The notes: a model not told the origin generated them from the letters alone. A DNA stretch of 51,368 nt from an uncultured Prevotellaceae bacterium (GCA_900315455.1 OMZE01000028.1:1-51368); one strand, 5' to 3'. Counted from the stretch's first letter, positions 8,614 to 16,454 are shown. Numbers and translations: made by a program.

Positions 8614-8621
8614 TATTTTTG
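8614..8621 (+). promoter_or_regulatory. -7 box of the Fic-like gene
   Basis: TATTTTTG with TTGTTG about 18-21 nt upstream (8591-8596). It lies 55 nt before the ATG at 8677 and only about 45 nt from the opposite-strand box at 8562-8569 of the divergent gene. Confidence 0.55.
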
Positions 8622-8676
8622 CATACTTTTCTCAGACATTATTAACCAAAGATATCGGAACCTCAAAAAGCAAACT

Positions 8677-9492
8677 ATGAACCCTATAGAGAAATATCTT
8701 CAAGGAAGCAATGAAGAAGCGAAGAAACGGGCACTTTCCTGGCTTACTGTTTTTGGCATACAATCCGTAGTAAGCCAAAAACCGAGTGATGATTTTTGCG
8801 ACATCATTGCGCGGCACATCGAGGGTGAGCGCAACATCAACCAAATTCACAAAGACACGCACGACTACTACCATAAGCAGCACGCTCACACCAGCAAACT
8901 GGGAAAGCACGAAGAAGCAGACAAAGTGTCGGTGCGCATCATGGAACTATTGGAAGAGCCACGCTGCGAATTGAGCATTGAAGATTTCTCCAGGACTCAT
9001 CGCCATATGTTTCATGGCATATACCATGATTCGGGCAAGTTGCGTGAGCACCCGGCGAGCAAGAAAGAATGGGTGTTGTCGAATGCTTCGGTGCTGTATC
9101 CAAAGAGCGAAACCATCCGCCAGTATCTTGAATATCTGTTTGCCATAGAGCGTGAGATTGACTATTCGAAACTGTCGCGTGCCCACAAACTGCGCAGTTA
9201 CAGTTCGTTTATAGCAAAGTTGTTCATGATCAACGCTTTCCACTATGCCAACACCCGTACGGCTTTTGTGTATGCCCTCCAATATCTACTCAGCCGTGGA
9301 TACACCATCTGTAACGACACCTTCTACCGCGAGGCATGGTATTTCCGCAATGCCATCATCCGTGCTTGTTACACCAACATGCATCAGGGCATCTACCCCA
9401 CTACGGAATACATGGAGATGTTTCTGAGCAACTTGCTACATGATGAGGAAAATGAGTTGCGCAACCACCGCATGATGATTAAAGGCGAATAA
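8677..9492 (+). CDS. Fic-fold protein with degenerate active site
   Basis: A 271-residue protein. The middle shows a Fic-domain layout: FSRTHRHMFHGIYHDSGKLREHPASKK (residues 104-130, quoted in part: the IHxxLFxxxYxWAGxxR region) followed by the core helix at 184-200. The canonical catalytic motif HPFx[D/E]GNGR is here NAFHYANTR (186-194): the catalytic His is Asn, and both glycines of the anion-hole are Ala and Thr, while Asn192 and Arg194 remain. The N-terminal region contains ARHIEGE (45-51), reminiscent of the S-x-x-x-E-G inhibitory helix of VbhA-type antitoxins with Ser replaced by Ala. It therefore probably cannot AMPylate; a binding, phosphotransfer-free or pseudoenzyme role is inferred. 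Confidence 0.75.
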   Translation: MNPIEKYLQGSNEEAKKRALSWLTVFGIQSVVSQKPSDDFCDIIARHIEGERNINQIHKDTHDYYHKQHAHTSKLGKHEEADKVSVRIMELLEEPRCELSIEDFSRTHRHMFHGIYHDSGKLREHPASKKEWVLSNASVLYPKSETIRQYLEYLFAIEREIDYSKLSRAHKLRSYSSFIAKLFMINAFHYANTRTAFVYALQYLLSRGYTICNDTFYREAWYFRNAIIRACYTNMHQGIYPTTEYMEMFLSNLLHDEENELRNHRMMIKGE

Positions 9493-9508
9493 ACTTACAC
9501 CACTGCGT

Positions 9509-10261
9509 TCATCGTCCGGGCTGTTTTACGGGCACCACCAATTCACATTCCATCCACTCTTCAAGCAACTTTCGGCAATCACCGAGAGCCAGGCTGTCGT
9601 CGACCTCATAGGCACCCACAAGCGTGTCTTTCATGTCATTGAGGCTGAATGGTTGTCGCCCCACCTTTTTCCATAGGAAAAGGGCTGTTTCATTAAACAC
9701 GATGGCCTTATGCATGTCGACTTGTCTGTTTAGCGTGTCGACCATCCACGCCAAGGAGTCGACGGCATCGATGCGGAAAGCGGGATTGGCCATGTAGCGA
9801 ACCGTCGCGTCGGCTTTCCTCCTTATCTTCGGCGCTTTAGGGATGGGCTCCGCTCCCACCATCCTTGCCAACACGTCTTCTAACCTCGCCTTCTCTGTAG
9901 TAGTATTGTGATCGCCTTTGAGCATAACGGTATTTCCACGCACCATCATCACCCGGTGTATCACATAATGTCCGTTGTCAGTGAGGGCCAGTACTATATC
10001 TCTGGGCTTTACGTGCGCTGTATGCTCAAGCGTCACCACCTCTTCGCCATTCTTCAGTGTCGGCAGCATACTATTCCCTTTTGGCACCATTCTCACCCGA
10101 TAGCCATCATCGAGATAGTGCTTCATGTAGGCAACAAACTGTTCGTTGGGTATCTGAATGGCGTTATCTTGACCGGCAGAAGGGGTTGACCGCCTGCAGG
10201 AAACAAAAGCCACGACAGCGACAACCATCAGTAAGAAAAGGGATTTGCGGAATGGGGTCAT
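9509..10261 (-). CDS. Signal-peptidase-like (S24/S26) domain fused to PqqD-like domain, lipoprotein signal
   Basis: A 250-residue protein with three parts. Residues 1-22 form a lipoprotein-type signal ending FVSC (Cys22). Residues 55-140 carry a S24/S26 peptidase core: GNSMLPTL with Ser64, VIHRV with His102 and the KGDHN loop (115-119), as in S/H-dyad SipW/Sec11-like members. Residues 184-245 resemble PqqD-like peptide-binding domains (FNETALFLWKKV then YEVDDSLALGDCRKLLEEW). In Bacteroidales these two domains are, as I recall, often separate neighbouring genes near small peptides. The ATG at 10261 is preferred over 10336 because it starts the signal sequence. No promoter box is visible before it, so read-through past the terminator at 10335-10365 from the peptide genes is the likely source of transcript. 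Confidence 0.75.
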   Translation of the reverse strand: MTPFRKSLFLLMVVAVVAFVSCRRSTPSAGQDNAIQIPNEQFVAYMKHYLDDGYRVRMVPKGNSMLPTLKNGEEVVTLEHTAHVKPRDIVLALTDNGHYVIHRVMMVRGNTVMLKGDHNTTTEKARLEDVLARMVGAEPIPKAPKIRRKADATVRYMANPAFRIDAVDSLAWMVDTLNRQVDMHKAIVFNETALFLWKKVGRQPFSLNDMKDTLVGAYEVDDSLALGDCRKLLEEWMECELVVPVKQPGR

Positions 10262-10334
10262 AGGAAATATCAATAAATTTATACACCATACACCGCTAAA
10301 GGCAGTGCCAGATGTCTGTGATAAGGATAATGGC

Positions 10335-10365
10335 AAAAAAATAAGCCAGACATTGTCTGGCTTAT
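10335..10365 (-). terminator. Terminator after peptide gene 1
   Basis: Perfect 12-bp arms (10341-10352 and 10354-10365) with a one-base centre, followed on the minus strand by a U-run (A's at 10335-10340). It separates peptide gene 1 from the peptidase-PqqD gene, so it probably lowers expression of the latter. Confidence 0.85.
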
Positions 10366-10382
10366 ATTTCCTAGTCCTAAGA

Positions 10383-10520
10383 TTAGAACATGGGAGCGGG
10401 CTCGTCTGTTGGAGGAGTGTCGGGGTTGGTCGATACTTCCACAGGAGGCTCAGTGCAGATAGCAGCTCTCAGGTTCAGAGACATAGCCTTAGTTTTGGGC
10501 TCTGAATAAATAGCTTTCAT
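10383..10520 (-). CDS. 45-residue peptide, copy 1 (candidate precursor peptide)
   Basis: Encodes a 45-residue peptide beginning MKAIYSEPKTKAMSLNLRAA, continuing with a single Cys (AICTEPP) and a Pro/Asp/Glu/Thr-rich acidic tail ending DEPAPMF. The N-terminal MKxxYxxPxTxxxxLxL pattern resembles the abundant small Bacteroidales peptides (typically MKKTYxxPxxxxxxL) whose role is mostly unknown. It is 75 percent or more identical to copy 2 (10745-10882), with the last 28 residues the same. It has its own TTTG/TATCTTTG promoter (10567-10597) and terminator (10335-10365). The adjacent PqqD-like fusion suggests a modified-peptide precursor; that is inference. Confidence 0.7.
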   Translation of the reverse strand: MKAIYSEPKTKAMSLNLRAAICTEPPVEVSTNPDTPPTDEPAPMF

Positions 10521-10566
10521 AATCGTTAAATTAAAAAGTTAGTAAATAATGTTTATTAATTCAATG

Positions 10567-10597
10567 CAAAGATAAGACTAATTTTATATACTCCAAA
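10567..10597 (-). promoter_or_regulatory. Promoter of peptide gene 1
   Basis: On the minus strand TTTG (10594-10597), 19 nt, TATCTTTG (10567-10574). The predicted transcript would start near 10560, leaving a leader of about 40 nt before the ATG at 10520. Confidence 0.75.
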
Positions 10598-10688
10598 ATA
10601 TTTGAGTGATTTTTTTCAAATTCAATCACTATTTTTAGTCAATCATGCAACAATTAGTTAAATCTTTCCTGTTAGAAACAGTTCTTAC

Positions 10689-10726
10689 AAAAAAAACAGC
10701 AGGCCAAGACGAATGTCTGGCCTGCT
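10689..10726 (-). terminator. Terminator after peptide gene 2
   Basis: AGCAGGCCAAGAC (10698-10710) pairs with GTCTGGCCTGCT (10715-10726) with one bulged A, followed on the minus strand by an eight-base U-run (10689-10696). The stem shares the TGTCTGG core with the terminator of peptide gene 1, so the duplication included the terminator. Confidence 0.85.
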
Positions 10727-10744
10727 TTGTGCGAGTGTCTCTGA

Positions 10745-10882
10745 TTAGAACATGGGAGCGGGCTCGTCTGTTGGAGGAGTGTCGGGGTTGGTCGATACTT
10801 CCACAGGAGGCTCAGTGCAGATAGCAGCTCTCAGATTCAGAGTCATAGCCTTTGTCATCGGCTGGAAATAAGTTTTTTTCAT
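10745..10882 (-). CDS. 45-residue peptide, copy 2 (candidate precursor peptide)
   Basis: A 45-residue peptide beginning MKKTYFQPMTKAMTLNLRAA and ending with the same Cys-containing, Pro/Asp-rich tail as copy 1 (ICTEPPVEVSTNPDTPP then TDEPAPMF). The DNA of the 3' halves is identical over 92 bp (10381-10472 versus 10743-10834), whereas the N-terminal codons and the spacers have diverged. It is too short for usual gene callers. A -7 box TATATTTG (10943-10950, minus strand) lies upstream and a terminator follows at 10689-10726. Same proposed role as copy 1. Confidence 0.7.
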   Translation of the reverse strand: MKKTYFQPMTKAMTLNLRAAICTEPPVEVSTNPDTPPTDEPAPMF

Positions 10883-10942
10883 AACTCTTAATTTTAAATG
10901 TATTAATACAATTAGTGAATGGTGTTATTAAATATAACGCTG

Positions 10943-10950
10943 CAAATATA
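10943..10950 (-). promoter_or_regulatory. -7 box of peptide gene 2
   Basis: TATATTTG on the minus strand, 61 nt before the ATG. The upstream TTG at about 10967-10972 is a partial -33 match. Confidence 0.55.
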
Positions 10951-11066
10951 TAAAGTTTTTTTTTTCCAACAACATGAAGCAAGTAGAAATTAACGTAATT
11001 TAACAAAATATTTGTTTTTTCGCGTTGATTTTCCTCTTTTATACCTGAAATCATGCCATTCGCCCT

Positions 11067-11576
11067 TCATCTGTCGTTCTCATCGGTAGTGTGTAATGAT
11101 TCGGCGGCCATACCCAGATGTTCTTGGGGCAGCACATAGGGCTTGGCGTGATTTTTCAGGAAAATGCCATTGAGTGTATACTCAAGGGCGGTGAGTGTCT
11201 GGAGGCGGATTTTGGGTTTCAGTTCACATTCCCACAACGTGATGCAGTGCCACCCCATCTCGGCAAGTCTTGCTTTCTGCTGTTGGTCGCGCTCTTTGTT
11301 ACGCGTGATTTTCTTTTGCCAGAATTCGGTGTTGGTCTTGGGCATGGTAAAATACTTGCATCCTTCGTGCCCATGCCAGAAGCACCCATTGACGAAAATG
11401 CATGTGCGGTATTTCCTCATCACGATATCAGGATGCCCTGGCAGACGCTTATGGTTGAGCCTATACCTGAACCCTCTCGCAAAGAGATATTTCCTGACGA
11501 TGAGTTCGGGTTTGGTGTCTTTGGAGTGAATGGCTGCCATATTGTCGTGGCGGCGTTGCTTCTCGAGAGGTGTCAT
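11067..11576 (-). CDS. vsr: Very-short-patch mismatch repair endonuclease
   Basis: A 169-residue Vsr-family endonuclease, which nicks 5' of T in T:G mismatches arising from deaminated 5-methylcytosine. Visible features: NMAAIHSKDTKPELIVRKYL (quoted start of the family), the LPGHPDIV motif carrying the catalytic Asp, FVNGCFWHGHEGCKYF with the zinc-binding Cys/His residues, and the basic KKITRNKERD stretch. The start at 11576 (MTPLEKQRRHD) fits the family N-terminus and leaves 11 nt after the cysE stop. No cytosine methyltransferase is next to it, which is its usual partner. Confidence 0.93.
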   Translation of the reverse strand: MTPLEKQRRHDNMAAIHSKDTKPELIVRKYLFARGFRYRLNHKRLPGHPDIVMRKYRTCIFVNGCFWHGHEGCKYFTMPKTNTEFWQKKITRNKERDQQQKARLAEMGWHCITLWECELKPKIRLQTLTALEYTLNGIFLKNHAKPYVLPQEHLGMAAESLHTTDENDR

Positions 11577-11587
11577 GCCGTGAATGT

Positions 11588-12481
11588 CTAAATACCCAGC
11601 CCTTGCGTGAAAGAAGCGTCGACCGCCTTTCCTTGCAGTATCCTGGAATTTGGCGGCACACTGTGAGTAAGCCAAATATTACCACCGATGACGGTATTGT
11701 CGCCGATGGTCACTCTGCCAAGAATGGTAGAATTGGCATATACCGTGACGTGGTTTCCGATAATGGGATGTCGTGGGATATTGACAGGTTTCCCATTGTC
11801 GTCGGTAAGGAAATTCTTCGCTCCGAGTGTCACGCCTTGATAGAGAGTCACATGGTGCCCGATGATGCATGTCTCGCCTATCACCACACCAGTGCCATGG
11901 TCGATGGCAAAGTACTCCCCTATCTGTGCCCCGGGGTTGATATCGATGCCGGTGGTGGAATGGGCTTGTTCGGTAAGGATTCTGGGGAGAATCGGCACTT
12001 GCATGACATGCAACTGGTGTGCCACCCTGTAATGCACCATGGTCTGCACCACGGGATAGCAGAAGATGACCTCGCTATAATTGCGCACTGCCGGGTCGTT
12101 ATTGAAGATAGCCTGGACGTCGGTAAAGAGCAACCGCTTGATTTCGGCGAGGCTGTCGATGAAACGCAACATGATTTCCTGAGCCTCTTCTTCCACGGTA
12201 GCCTGGCAATCGCGTTCAAAGAGCAATGCCAGCGCTATCTGTTCCCTCAGCATGATACTGAGGCGCTCGAGTTTCACGCCAACGTGATATTCCCGAAAGT
12301 TCCTGTCGCCAAGACGTTCGTCGAAATAGCCGGGAAAGACGATGTCTTTCACCAACTCGATGATGGTGCGCAGCGCCGCCACCGATGGCAACTGTCGGTT
12401 GTTGCAAGGGGTGAGCAGTTGTTCTTCGGGCGACACTTCGGCCAATTTCCTGATATTTTTCTGGAATATTTCGTTTGTCAT
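11588..12481 (-). CDS. cysE: Serine O-acetyltransferase (CysE/EpsC type)
   Basis: A 297-residue protein that acetylates L-serine in cysteine synthesis. The N-terminal half is helical; the C-terminal half has left-handed beta-helix hexapeptide repeats and the active-site stretch TGIDINPGAQIGEYFAIDHG followed by GVVIGETCIIGHHVTLYQGVTLG (both shown in part), with the catalytic His in IDHGTG. The start at 12481 (MTNEIFQKNIRKL) is chosen over 12526 because the longer form would overlap the upstream esterase and adds no family-like residues. It sits 41 nt after the esterase in the mtgA-to-vsr run. No cysK is nearby. Confidence 0.92.
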   Translation of the reverse strand: MTNEIFQKNIRKLAEVSPEEQLLTPCNNRQLPSVAALRTIIELVKDIVFPGYFDERLGDRNFREYHVGVKLERLSIMLREQIALALLFERDCQATVEEEAQEIMLRFIDSLAEIKRLLFTDVQAIFNNDPAVRNYSEVIFCYPVVQTMVHYRVAHQLHVMQVPILPRILTEQAHSTTGIDINPGAQIGEYFAIDHGTGVVIGETCIIGHHVTLYQGVTLGAKNFLTDDNGKPVNIPRHPIIGNHVTVYANSTILGRVTIGDNTVIGGNIWLTHSVPPNSRILQGKAVDASFTQGLGI

Positions 12482-12522
12482 ATATAATAAGGTATAATGG
12501 ATATCCTGGTTGTCGGGTAAGG

Positions 12523-13986
12523 TCACTTCCTCTTCCGTTTTCCCTTTTGGGGGATTTCACGGTAGGGCTTGTAAGGAGTTTTTATCATTTCTGCCACCTG
12601 TTGCGCAATGACGCCAGCCCCTTTTTCGTTGGGATGGATGCCATCCGAAAGGATGAATTTGGGGTCGGAAATGGCAGAATACAGGTCGATAACCTCAAGG
12701 TGGTTGTTGCGTGCCACGGCATCGATGGCGGGTATTACCTCGTTGACGATCACACTGTCGGAGATCGTCCACTGGTCTTTGAACGCCTTGATAGGATGGG
12801 CAAGGATAATCCTGGGGTTGGAAGGCAATGCCTTGAGGGAGTCGATCATTTGCTGATAGTCGGCAGCAAATTCCGAATGGTGTTTCCAGTTCTCCGTCTT
12901 GCTGTCGTTGGTGCCGAGTTTGATGACGACGACATGTGGATTGAAAGCCAACGCATCGCGCCATGCCAGTTCGTTCATATAAGGAAAGTCGCCTTTATTG
13001 AGCAATGTCCTCGCCCCCACCCCGAAATTCTTCACATGATACCCCTCTCCGAGCAGTTGCTGGAGTTGGGCAGGATAACCATGGTTTTCGGCCATGTCGA
13101 TTCCCGACCCGTCGGTGATGCTGTTTCCTATACACGCTACCCTGACTGCGTCTTTTCTTGGCGCCTTCAGCCGGCTGAGCCATACTTCAAGTTCGTTCAT
13201 CATCTGTTGGTGGAAGGGGAAAGACTGACGTATGCCAAAGCCATGTCCGCCATGAGTATATACATGAAGCGAGCAGTTGTTTCCTGCATTCCGCATGGCT
13301 GAGTAGTAGGCTATGCCATTCGCAACGGGGGGCACCCCACGGTCGTCGTTTGCCAAGAAGATGGCTGCGGGAGGGGTGAGATGACGCCGCACCTGGAGTT
13401 CGTTGCTATATTCACGTGCGACGCCCTCATCATCACGCTCATCACCAAGGAAATTGACACACGATCCTTCGTGCTGACCGTTTTTACCCATGGTAATGAC
13501 GGGATAGAAAAGGATGCTGAAATTGGGGCGTGCATCAAACTCGGCATGGGTGGAGACGGTGGAAGCGAGATGTCCTCCTGCCGAGAACCCCATAATCCCC
13601 ACGTCGTAGGGATTGACACCCCAAACCTCGGCGCTGTCGCGTATGAGTCGCATCGCATTTACGGCATCAGACACCGGCAGGGTTCTGTCACCATCAGGCA
13701 TGCGGTATTGCAAGACAAAGTAGGCGATGCCTTGTTGGGAAAAGAACTCCGCCCAGTCAGTGCCTTCGTTTTGCAAAGAAAGGTGATGGTATGCCCCTCC
13801 AGGGCACGCGACGACTGCCCTACCCGATGCCTTGTCGCGCTCGGGCAAGAAAGCAAACAGTTTTCCTACGGAATCATGCGGCATGGAGACAACAAACTGC
13901 CTATCCACATGCTGTGCCATCGCCTTGCCCAGAAACAGACTGAGCAATACGGTGAAGGCAGCCATGAAAACACGTTGTTTCCTCAT
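12523..13986 (-). CDS. Secreted two-domain esterase (alpha/beta hydrolase plus SGNH/GDSL)
   Basis: A 487-residue protein with a Sec signal peptide (MRKQRVFMAAFTVLL then GKAMAQ). The first domain (about 30-275) is an alpha/beta hydrolase with VACPGGAYHHL oxyanion loop, nucleophile elbow GFSAGG and THGGHGFG histidine. The second (about 285-475) is an SGNH hydrolase with block I CIGNSITDGSG, block III KLGTNDSK and block V DGIHPN. Fusions of this sort in Prevotella and Bacteroides are carbohydrate acetyl esterases acting on xylan or pectin decorations; the exact substrate is inference. It is located between uvrD and cysE, away from any polysaccharide utilisation locus. The ATG at 13986 is preferred over 13995 as it begins the signal peptide. 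Confidence 0.87.
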   Translation of the reverse strand: MRKQRVFMAAFTVLLSLFLGKAMAQHVDRQFVVSMPHDSVGKLFAFLPERDKASGRAVVACPGGAYHHLSLQNEGTDWAEFFSQQGIAYFVLQYRMPDGDRTLPVSDAVNAMRLIRDSAEVWGVNPYDVGIMGFSAGGHLASTVSTHAEFDARPNFSILFYPVITMGKNGQHEGSCVNFLGDERDDEGVAREYSNELQVRRHLTPPAAIFLANDDRGVPPVANGIAYYSAMRNAGNNCSLHVYTHGGHGFGIRQSFPFHQQMMNELEVWLSRLKAPRKDAVRVACIGNSITDGSGIDMAENHGYPAQLQQLLGEGYHVKNFGVGARTLLNKGDFPYMNELAWRDALAFNPHVVVIKLGTNDSKTENWKHHSEFAADYQQMIDSLKALPSNPRIILAHPIKAFKDQWTISDSVIVNEVIPAIDAVARNNHLEVIDLYSAISDPKFILSDGIHPNEKGAGVIAQQVAEMIKTPYKPYREIPQKGKRKRK

Positions 13987-14007
13987 ATATAACACACTAA
14001 TGAATAT

Positions 14008-16410
14008 TTATGAACTGATGATCTTGAATCGCGCAAACTTGACGAGCAATTGTTTGGTGCCCATATTCTCGAAAGTCACGGTGGCTTTGGTATTCTCGCC
14101 CGTGCCTTCCACTTTCACTACGGTGCCACGACCAAACCGCTGGTGCTCGATGACACATCCCTCATGAATATCGAAGGTGTCGCCGGTAGAAGGGCCGGAG
14201 GGCTTGCCCTGTGACCTGGTGGAAGAGAGCGGACGGAGACGCCCGCCGTGTTGTTGCTGCAACCGCTTGAATTCTTCTGAGAAAGGGTCGACGGGGGGCT
14301 CTGCCGACCTTGGAGGAACAGCCCTCGGCATAGGGTCGGCTTTAAACTGTGTGGCGACAGGGTTGGCATTCTGAAAATTCTCCCTTCCATAGCGCCGGGG
14401 AGTCCACTCTTCGCCACGTTTTGCACGGGTCATTGGCCCAACGCTGATAAGCGACGGGTCAATGTCTCTGAGAAAACGGCTTTGCGCATTAAACTCCATC
14501 CTTCCATATCGCATACGCGACTGCGCACTGGTGAGGATACAGTGTTTCTCGGCCCTGGTAATAGCGACATACAACAGCCTGCGCTCCTCTTCGAGTTGCC
14601 TTGGCGTATCAGTAGACATCGGACTGGGGAAAAGGTTCTCCTCCAGTCCCACGACAAACACCGTGGGAAATTCGAGTCCTTTCGCGCTATGCACCGTCAT
14701 GAGCGTCACTCGTTCGGCAGCATTGTCATCACCACCGTCAAGGTCGGTGAGCAATGCCACTACTTGCAGGTAATCAGCAAGATACACTTCATCGGGCTGT
14801 CCCTCTTCACGACGTGATTCCACAAAGTCTTTCATGCCATTGAGCATCTCATCGAGATTTTCCTTCCGTGAAAGTCCTTCTGGGGTGAGGTCTGACATAA
14901 GGTCCTGCATGATGCCCGACTCTTTTACGATTTCCGTACCGAGAGAAAAGACATCTGTAGTAGCGGCCTTTTCCATGAATCCGAGAATCAGTTGCCTGAA
15001 AGCAACGATTTTTGTCATGGTGGCTTTGGAGAGTTGCAGTCCTGCTTCTTGGGGATGACAGATGGCACGCCAAAGGCTCATACCGTTTTGCTGTGCCGCC
15101 GTAAGGATTTTCCCCAACGTGACATTTCCGATTCCTCTTGCAGGATAATTGATTACCCTTCTGAAAGCCTCCTCATCATCAGGATTCACCACGAGCCGGA
15201 AATATGCGATAACATCCTTAATCTCCTTGCGCTGATAGAAACTCAGTCCTCCATAGATGCGGTAGGGAATGCCTTCCTTGCGCAGTTGCTCTTCAAAGAT
15301 GCGACTTTGCGCATTGGTACGGTAGAGGATGGCGAAGTCGCCATAGCCGGCATTTTCCTCTTTCTTGATTTTAGCAATAGTCTTGCACACCACCACGGTT
15401 TCCTCACGGTCGCTATACAAGGGGATATAACGCAAAGCCTCGCCCACATCGTTTCTGCTGAATACATCTTTCCTTATCTGCCTCTTATTGTGCGAGATAA
15501 GACTGTTTGCCGCCTTCACGATGACCTGAGTGGACCGATAGTTCTGTTCGAGTTTGAAAAGCCGGGAGCCTTTGTATAGGTTATTGAAATCGAGGATATT
15601 GTCGATATCGGCACCTCTGAATGAATAGATGCTCTGTGCGTCGTCGCCAACCACACAAACCTGTTGCCGCTCCTTGGAGAGTTGGTAGATGATTTGTTGC
15701 TGGGCATAGTTGGTGTCCTGATACTCATCCACGAGGATGAATCCGAAACGGTCGACGTATTTTCTCCTCACATCCTCATGACCATCAAACAACAGGTATG
15801 TGTAGAGCAGCAAGTCGTCGAAATCCAGCACATTGGCTTGTTTGCACCTTCTGCCATACTCGCTATAGATTTGCGCCAGCATCGGCATCTTCATGCTTTT
15901 ATCACGCTCATAAGCATTTTTATCCGACTCATAGAGTTGTGCCGTGATGAGTCGGTTTTTCGCGAGTGAAATGAGATTGTGCACGGTGGCTGGCTTATAC
16001 ACGTTTTCGTCGAGAGCGAGTTGCTTGATAATGTTCTTTATCAGCGTTCTCGAATCACTCTCGTCGTAAATGGTATAATTGGAATGAAAACCGATTTGCT
16101 CTGCCTCAATCCTGAGAATCCGGGCGAAGATGCTATGGAAAGTGCCCATGTTGAGAGACCGTGCCCTGTCGTCGCCCACAAGTTTGGCTACCCTCTGTTT
16201 CATCTCTGATGCAGCCTTGTTGGTGAAGGTGAGTGCCAGGATATTCCATGGGTTGTAACCATTGAGCAGGAGGTAGGCCACCTTGTAGGTGAGCACACGC
16301 GTCTTTCCCGACCCTGCTCCGGCAATGACGAGCGATGGTCCGTCGATATACTCTACTGCCTTTCTTTGGCTTTCGTTGAGTTGATTCAGCAAGTTTTCAA
16401 CTTCGGGCAT
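14008..16410 (-). CDS. UvrD/PcrA-type 3'-5' DNA helicase
   Basis: An 800-residue superfamily 1A helicase. Motif Ia/I: AGAGSGKT (residues 30-37), motif II VDEYQDTN, motif III GDDAQSIYSFRGA, motif IV LEQNYRST, motif V MTVHSAKGLEF and motif VI YVAITRAEK. The C-terminus ends with a Tudor-like segment (VIEHQRFGRGTVVKVEGTG) as in PcrA, which binds RNA polymerase. Start chosen at the ATG 16410 (MPEVENLLNQLNESQ), which matches the family; a GTG at 16458 that overlaps the mtgA stop is possible. It lies in a co-directional run behind mtgA. PcrA versus UvrD cannot be separated by eye. Confidence 0.95.
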   Translation of the reverse strand: MPEVENLLNQLNESQRKAVEYIDGPSLVIAGAGSGKTRVLTYKVAYLLLNGYNPWNILALTFTNKAASEMKQRVAKLVGDDRARSLNMGTFHSIFARILRIEAEQIGFHSNYTIYDESDSRTLIKNIIKQLALDENVYKPATVHNLISLAKNRLITAQLYESDKNAYERDKSMKMPMLAQIYSEYGRRCKQANVLDFDDLLLYTYLLFDGHEDVRRKYVDRFGFILVDEYQDTNYAQQQIIYQLSKERQQVCVVGDDAQSIYSFRGADIDNILDFNNLYKGSRLFKLEQNYRSTQVIVKAANSLISHNKRQIRKDVFSRNDVGEALRYIPLYSDREETVVVCKTIAKIKKEENAGYGDFAILYRTNAQSRIFEEQLRKEGIPYRIYGGLSFYQRKEIKDVIAYFRLVVNPDDEEAFRRVINYPARGIGNVTLGKILTAAQQNGMSLWRAICHPQEAGLQLSKATMTKIVAFRQLILGFMEKAATTDVFSLGTEIVKESGIMQDLMSDLTPEGLSRKENLDEMLNGMKDFVESRREEGQPDEVYLADYLQVVALLTDLDGGDDNAAERVTLMTVHSAKGLEFPTVFVVGLEENLFPSPMSTDTPRQLEEERRLLYVAITRAEKHCILTSAQSRMRYGRMEFNAQSRFLRDIDPSLISVGPMTRAKRGEEWTPRRYGRENFQNANPVATQFKADPMPRAVPPRSAEPPVDPFSEEFKRLQQQHGGRLRPLSSTRSQGKPSGPSTGDTFDIHEGCVIEHQRFGRGTVVKVEGTGENTKATVTFENMGTKQLLVKFARFKIISS

Positions 16411-16454
16411 TTTCTGTTGTTCTATGATAACATGTTGAAGCAGAAGGGGAAGGC

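Noticed and set aside
10812-11054. 80-codon minus-strand ORF overlapping peptide gene 2
   Set aside because: Different frame from the duplicated peptide and covers the promoter region; the duplicated 45-codon frame is the supported one.
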